Made by a program: the position numbers and the translations under genes. Positions 58,870 to 64,000 of a stretch of 64,000 nucleotides of DNA are shown here, in pieces. The notes under the pieces are model-generated. The model was given only the letters and a program-made list of their open reading frames with translations. It ran no database searches and had not been told where the DNA came from. Position 1 is the first letter of the stretch; every line of letters begins with the position of its first letter. Source of the stretch: Epichloe hybrida (taxonomy: Eukaryota; Ascomycota; Sordariomycetes; Hypocreales; Clavicipitaceae); assembly GCA_019022495.1 (NCBI GenBank), contig JAFEKR010000022.1, positions 1 to 64,000 on the forward strand. The letters run 5' to 3'.

Positions 58870-61337
58870 TCACTTCAGCTCGTCAGAAACGACATGCGTG
58901 CCATTGTCATGGCCTCGGTCGAACTTCGCCAAGGCTTTTTGGTACTGAAATGAGAGAATCGAGTCAGCATCATCAGCCTTGTCCGAGTCGCATTCGAGAC
59001 TTGATGTGTATGAGCTACTGAACTTACCTGCAATATAAAATTGGCAAGCAACGCTACCATGAGCGCAACGCTAATGATCAAAGGACCAAACATGTTGTCG
59101 AAATCTTTTCCACTTCTCTCCAGGATCATGCCTCTTCGCACATTGAGCATGTAGTAGCCCCAGAGCCCCGCGAATCCAGCAATCACAATATACACCACGC
59201 CCATGACTTCTGCGACAAGACTCTTGCCAGCAGCAGAGTACAGGGCCAGGGCAATCGTGCCTAGCAGGATGCCAATGTGTTGCCACTTGAGGAACGTTCG
59301 CTCATTTGCCAGCCAAACTTTGGGCTCGACCTTCAGCTCGCCCATGTTCTTGATCCATTGCTTAGGCTCCACGACGCCTTCCGGGAGCTGAGCTTTCTGA
59401 GCACGCTTGGCCCTGGCATATTTCGAGAGCGACAGGCCTGGCAGCACGGACGACAATGTGCCATAACCCCCACGGCTCTGTGCTGGCTCGTTCTGCCGCT
59501 GAGCGCTGCTGGACTCGCCCTCTTCCTCTTCGGTGTTGATTGCGCCGCTTTTCCTTCTCAGCGACGTTGAAAGTGCAGCTTTGGAGTCGGCCGCCATTCG
59601 ATCCGCCAGATATGACTTACCAACGGGGGAGCTCTGGGCCGCCCTGTATGAGCTGCGGACTGTGCCAATCAAGCTTCCAACAGCCTGGACATCATCTGCT
59701 CTCTGGGCTCGCCTTTGCTCTTCTTCCTCAAAAGCCTTCTGGGGGTCCTTGCGAATATCCGTCTCGAGATCACTTAGCCAGAACGGCAAATTGTTCACGT
59801 GGTCCTCGAACAGCGACGCCACGCCGTGAACGAACTTGGAAAACCTTGGTGTGGGATGCACCAAATGCGATGCCATAAGATCCTCGATCCATGCGGGCCT
59901 CTTTCTGTTGCCGTCCTCCTTGAGCTTGATGTCGAGTACTGCAAAGGGAAACCTGGAAACCTCGCTCTGGTTGATGTTCCGGAATGGATACATCATGCTG
60001 CTGTTGTCAATGTCATCTCTATGCCAGTCATTGGGGTTCCGACAGGGGCGCTCTGGATCCAGTGTGTCTTCGCGGATGAAAGCAAGGTTGGTGTCAATGG
60101 AGATGCGGACGCGATCATCCAACGGCTTTTGGAAAGCCGTCCGGACGTAGTTGGCTCGCAGAACAGGGGAGAGCTTCTTCTGCTTGAGAAAGTCCTGAAT
60201 CTTGGCCACAGTGTTCTTGTAGCTTTCGATTTTTTCTTCGGCTTGGCCCTGACGTTCCATCTTTTGCACGCTCTTCTCCATTGCATATTCTCCATCAATG
60301 AAAGGCTTGACCCATTTGTCCTTAATCGTGAATTTGTGTTCCTGGCTCATGCCCTTGGCGTCGGTGCGCTTTAGCTCGACAAAAATCTCGGGTCGGGTGT
60401 TTAATTGTCCATACCAGCGCAGCCGGAGAGAAGACGTTTCCGACTGGCGATCAACCTTTTCAGAGTACAGTTCGAATTGTCTATTGTCGAAATAAAGCGA
60501 CGTCACCGCAGGCGAGTCGTTGCCATCAACTTCTTTGGAGGTCTGGTCGCTGTAAACAAGGGCAGGGAGTCGTCGGAGAATCAAGGTTTTGACCTCGAGC
60601 AGGTTATCGAGGTGAACCCAGACTGTACGATAAGCTCAACATCAGCAAAAAGCGGCGATGGAAAATCAGGAATGCAAGTCCGTTGTCAAATGAATCTTAC
60701 ACTTGTGGGAAGTATACCGCTCTCCATTGTGTGTCTCGCCCTGGTTATCCAGGTCCAATGGCGCAACCTCACCCTCCAGCCGTTGCCTGATGGCGAAGTA
60801 CATGATGGATAGTTTGTTCAGCAAGGGAGAGTATCCTTGCTCCGAGTTGAATGGTCGCTGGGCCAGGCTGAGCTGCATCATGGGCCGGACCTTGTATCTA
60901 TCGCCGCGTTTACGGTCATGCTTTTTGACGATTTTCAGAAACCCCGTGTAGTTGATGCTGCTGTACTTCTTCAGCTCCTTGACCTCATTGGTGATGTCAT
61001 CCAGCTCCTTCTCGAGCGCCTTGGGGTTTGCGGCGTCGCCATCTCCACGACCGGCTTCTTTGACGCCCTCGGCGGGCGCCAATTCCTTTAATTTGTCAAA
61101 GGCAACATCTGCCCGCTGCTTCAGAGCGTCGAACCGCTCCTGCTGGAAACGAGCCACTTTCTCCAGCTGAGCATTGAAAATCTCTTCGCAGAAGCGGTTC
61201 TCATCGTCTTCGGTCCAAGGTACGGAATCGTCGTCGAACTTGTCCTCGTGAAGCAAGGACTTCAGCTTGCTGTAGTCAATGTACTTGTCCTTCCATGGCG
61301 CGTACACGGCCTGCCGGAGAGTCTTGCCAAATCGCAT
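58870..61337 (-). CDS. VTC4: VTC4, polyphosphate polymerase of the vacuolar transporter chaperone
   Basis: Exons: 61337-60701, 60622-59028 and 58944-58870; introns of 78 nt (60623-60700) and 83 nt (58945-59027). 768 aa. The SPX domain occupies about residues 1-175, starting MRFGKTLRQAVYAPWKDKYIDY; its lysine-rich KIVKKHDRK helix binds inositol pyrophosphates. The catalytic tunnel domain follows (about 200-500): SLYFDNRQFELY, SLRLRWYGQ, EIFVELKRTD, VRISIDTNLAFIRED and FAVLDIKLK supply the basic and acidic residues that bind ATP and metal. After a linker, three membrane helices (from HIGILLGTIALALYS) form the DUF202-type anchor; the last intron adds YQKALAKFDRGHDN. It makes polyphosphate from ATP while moving it into the vacuole. 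Confidence 0.96.
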
Positions 61338-62109
61338 GGTGAGCAGCCGAGGCTAGTCCAGCAGCTAAAGATCGGTTCAACGCAATAAAAGCTAACGCGG
61401 AGAGGGCTTAGAAGACTCAGGATAAAGGAAAGGCAAGGCGAGGTGAGGCAAGGCACACAAGACAAGGCACGCAACACGAAAAGAAACCAGGAGCGGCTAG
61501 AAGAAAATTTGGTGAAGACGGTTCCCGACCTCCACGCGGGCGGCCAGAATGCAGCTAGAACTTGAAAACAGGACCAGCAGCGTTCGCTTGTTGCTCGGTA
61601 GTTATGTACGGAGCAGGCTCCCAATCATGGTTGCAGATGTGGGGCCAGAGTGGGCCCACTGCCCTTCTGAACTTTACATGTAAAATGTTGGCCGAACAAG
61701 GCGCAGCTCTCATCATCTAATACAAGTGGGGGGACTGTTTGCACCTTTCCACCCGAAGACGGACTCTGATAAATTGACTCGTCTGTTTTGCTTCCGCGTC
61801 ACTGTCATTGCGACGTTCGGCTCCATCTGTTCCATTTTCACAGCATTTCCGGGAATTTCATTCCAAAATAAATTTATTCACGGTCCAACCATCATGCCTC
61901 GTAATCTGTATCCAAATCAATCATCAATCCAAGCGTCAATATATTTAAACCTGAAACCCATCTGTGTCTTGCTGGTATCGTAATGCCATCATTAACAGTA
62001 AGTAGCAAACTAAATCCTCTTGAGAAAATGTTCAAGAAAAATAATTGAAAACGAAAATACCCAAAAACTCCGCTGAAATGATAAAGTTTTTGGTTTTGTT
62101 CTTTCATCC
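61338..62109. other. Intergenic region between GLT1 and VTC4
   Basis: A 772-bp stretch with the VTC4 promoter and GLT1 3' UTR. Purine-rich AAGGCAAGG-type repeats (about 61427-61475) lie in the VTC4 leader. No gene is seen. Confidence 0.6.
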
Positions 62110-64000
62110 TTACTTGGCCTCGACAACACGACCCAATATTTCCTGAGCTGTGCGCTTCACGATACCGCCGGTAACTGGGAGATTGGTGTTCTTCTCGAGG
62201 TACAAGTCCACCTCGCGAGCTGCCATGCGGCCTTCGTTGATACCCCTGTAGAAGAATCATGTTAGTAAATGGCTTTCAAATAGCAGGTAATGCATGTTGG
62301 GGTGCAGACTTACCAGACAATGAGAGATTGGCCGCGACGGGCGTCACCAGCAGCGAAGACACCCTCAATATTGGTGCAATACTTGCCAGGAGGCGTCTTG
62401 ACGTTTTTGCGTGCGTCCTTCTCAATCTCATCACCCAAAACGCGAGCTTCGGGTCCCAAGAAACCCATGGCAAGGAGGACGAGGTCTGCAGGGAAGAATT
62501 GCTGTGAGCCATCAACCTTCTTCATGTCCCAGCCACCGCTCGGTGATTTAGTCCACTCTACACGAATGGTGTTGATGCCCTTGACCTTGCCACTGCCGTC
62601 GTCAACAAACTCCTCAGACATGATACAATATTCACGAGGATCCTTGCCAGTGTGCTGACGAACCTCCGTGTGACCGTAATCTACACGATAAATTCGAGGC
62701 CACTGAGGCCAGGGGTTGTCGCTGGCTCGCTCCGGTGGAGGCTGGGGCAGAAGCTCGAAGTTGGTGACGCTCTTGGCTCCATGACGGACCGAGGTACCAA
62801 TGCAGTCATTGCCAGTATCACCGCCACCAATGACAACAACGTTCTTGTCCTTGGCAGTAATGTAGGCATTGTCACCGAGCTCAGAGTCAAGGAGAGACTT
62901 GGTGTTCTTGTGCAGAAACTCCATAGCATAGTGAATGCCGCTGAGCTCACGGCCCTTGATGGGGAGGTCACGGGCAACAGTGGCACCGGTGGCGATGACA
63001 ACGGCGTCATGGCTGGCTCTGAGTTCGGACAAAGAAGGCTGGCCTACCTCCCCAATGGCCACGCCGGTCTGGAACTTGATGCCCTCGGCAGCCATGAAGT
63101 CGGTGCGTCGCTTAACAATGCGCTTGTCAAGTTTCATGTTGGGGATTCCGTACATCAGGAGACCTCCCAGACGATCGGCACGCTCGTAGACAGTGACACT
63201 GTGGCCAGCTCTGTTCAGCTGATCGGCAGCGGCGAGGCCAGCGGGACCGGAGCCAATAATGGCAATGTTCTTTCCAGTGCGAACCTCGGGAGGTTGAGGG
63301 ATCATCCATCCCTTCTCGAAACCACGATCAATGATTGCACACTCAATGGACTTGATTCCAACAGGATCTTCATTGATGCCGAGGACGCAGGCGCCCTCAC
63401 AAGGAGCAGGGCACACACGGCCGGTGAACTCGGGGAAGTTGTTGGTCATGAGAAGACGGTTGAGAGCATCCTTCCATTCGTTTTGGAACACGAGCTCATT
63501 CCATTTGGGGATAATGTTGGAGATGGGACAACCAGTCTCGGACTGACAGAAGGGTACACCGCAGTCCATGCAACGGGCCGACTGATACTTGAGCTCGTCT
63601 TCGTCCAGGCGAGAGCTGAGCTCAGCCCAGTCCTTGGTGCGGGTCGAGGCGGCGCGGTACTTCTCGGCGCGGCGAGCATACTTCATGAAGCCCTTTGTCT
63701 TGTCAAGCACCAGCGCTCTCTTCTTTTCCGCCTTGGCATCGCCGACGGCTTCCTCGAGATCCTGCAGCTTCGTGGCCTTTTCTTCCTTCTTGTGCTTCAC
63801 GCCAGAGACAACAGGTAGGTCGTACTCGGCGCGCTTGGCCTCGGCAGCCTTGGCAGCCTCTTCCTCCAAGACTCGCTTGTAGTCAACAGGAAGAACCTTG
63901 ACAAAGCGAGGAAGGGCACGGTTGAAGTCGATAAGAATGCGAGCAGCGAGCTCAGATCCAGTGTAGTGGTGGTGATCCTCGACGAGTCCACGGACAAAAG
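62110..64000 (-). CDS. GLT1: NAD(P)H-dependent glutamate synthase (GOGAT), C-terminal part
   Basis: Partial: the 5' portion lies beyond the right edge. Exons: from beyond 64000 down to 62314, and 62245-62110; the intron is 62246-62313. Visible parts: the end of the glutamate-synthase beta-helix domain (VEDHHHYTGSELAARIL); the linker (KVLPVDYKRVLEEEAAK); a cysteine-rich iron-sulfur region, RCMDCGVPFCQSETGCPISN and CPAPCEGACVLGINE; the FAD motif IIGSGPAGLAAADQLNRAG; and the second nucleotide-binding motif VVIGGGDTGNDCIGTS. The stop follows GRVVEAK. This reductase module passes electrons from NAD(P)H to the synthase, which makes glutamate from glutamine and 2-oxoglutarate. In fungi large and small modules are one polypeptide of about 2100 aa; nothing here contradicts that. 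Confidence 0.96.

Noticed and set aside
62652..63818. 388-codon plus-strand frame opposite glutamate synthase
   Set aside because: It is an antisense shadow of the GOGAT coding sequence.

Overview
The window is nuclear DNA from a filamentous ascomycete, most likely a sordariomycete and plausibly Hypocreales. The evidence is short introns with GTRNGT donors, CTAAC or CTGAC branch sites and YAG acceptors, together with typical single-copy fungal housekeeping genes (RRG9, RPB3, SOF1, NIC96, VTC4, TAD3). I could assign no species. All identifications are from reading the translated sequence; no database search was run.

Left end (1-6455). A GC-rich tandem array of 111-bp and 121-bp units (24 complete copies, running off the left edge) fills 1-2743. 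It is followed by degenerate, partly RIP-like DNA and a tRNA-Ser(GCU) gene whose anticodon is split by a 56-nt insert that looks like a spliceosomal intron. No protein gene is convincing before 6456, so this end is repeat-rich and may be subtelomeric.

Gene islands (6456-64000). In order: short-chain dehydrogenase (-), RRG9-like mitochondrial protein (-), calcipressin (-); a 4-kb gene-poor block with a decayed AIF/AMID-type oxidoreductase; mitochondrial Phe-tRNA synthetase (-), divergent from a mitochondrial dicarboxylate carrier (+) with a 5-nt microexon; RPB3 (-), divergent from SOF1 (+); an Mga2/Spt23-like membrane-tethered regulator (-); a 3.9-kb gene-free block; Na+/H+ antiporter (-), RNase H1 (-), TAD3 (-); a 4.5-kb gene-free block; PFK-2/FBPase-2 (+); an uncharacterised 176-aa protein (-); NIC96 with an FG-repeat head (-); an FGGY-family kinase (-) with a 16-nt microexon; an uncharacterised 834-aa protein (-); VTC4 (-); and the C-terminal part of NAD(P)H-dependent glutamate synthase (-), cut by the right edge.

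The genes do not form a pathway cluster. They are housekeeping functions: mitochondrial translation and transport, ribosome and tRNA maturation, transcription, nuclear pores, ion, phosphate, carbon and nitrogen metabolism. The most unusual observations are the anticodon-splitting insert in the tRNA gene, the higher-order tandem array, the microexons, a possible non-AUG mitochondrial leader on RNase H1, and a 9-bp motif (TACTCCGTA/TACGGAGTA) that recurs in gene-poor DNA.
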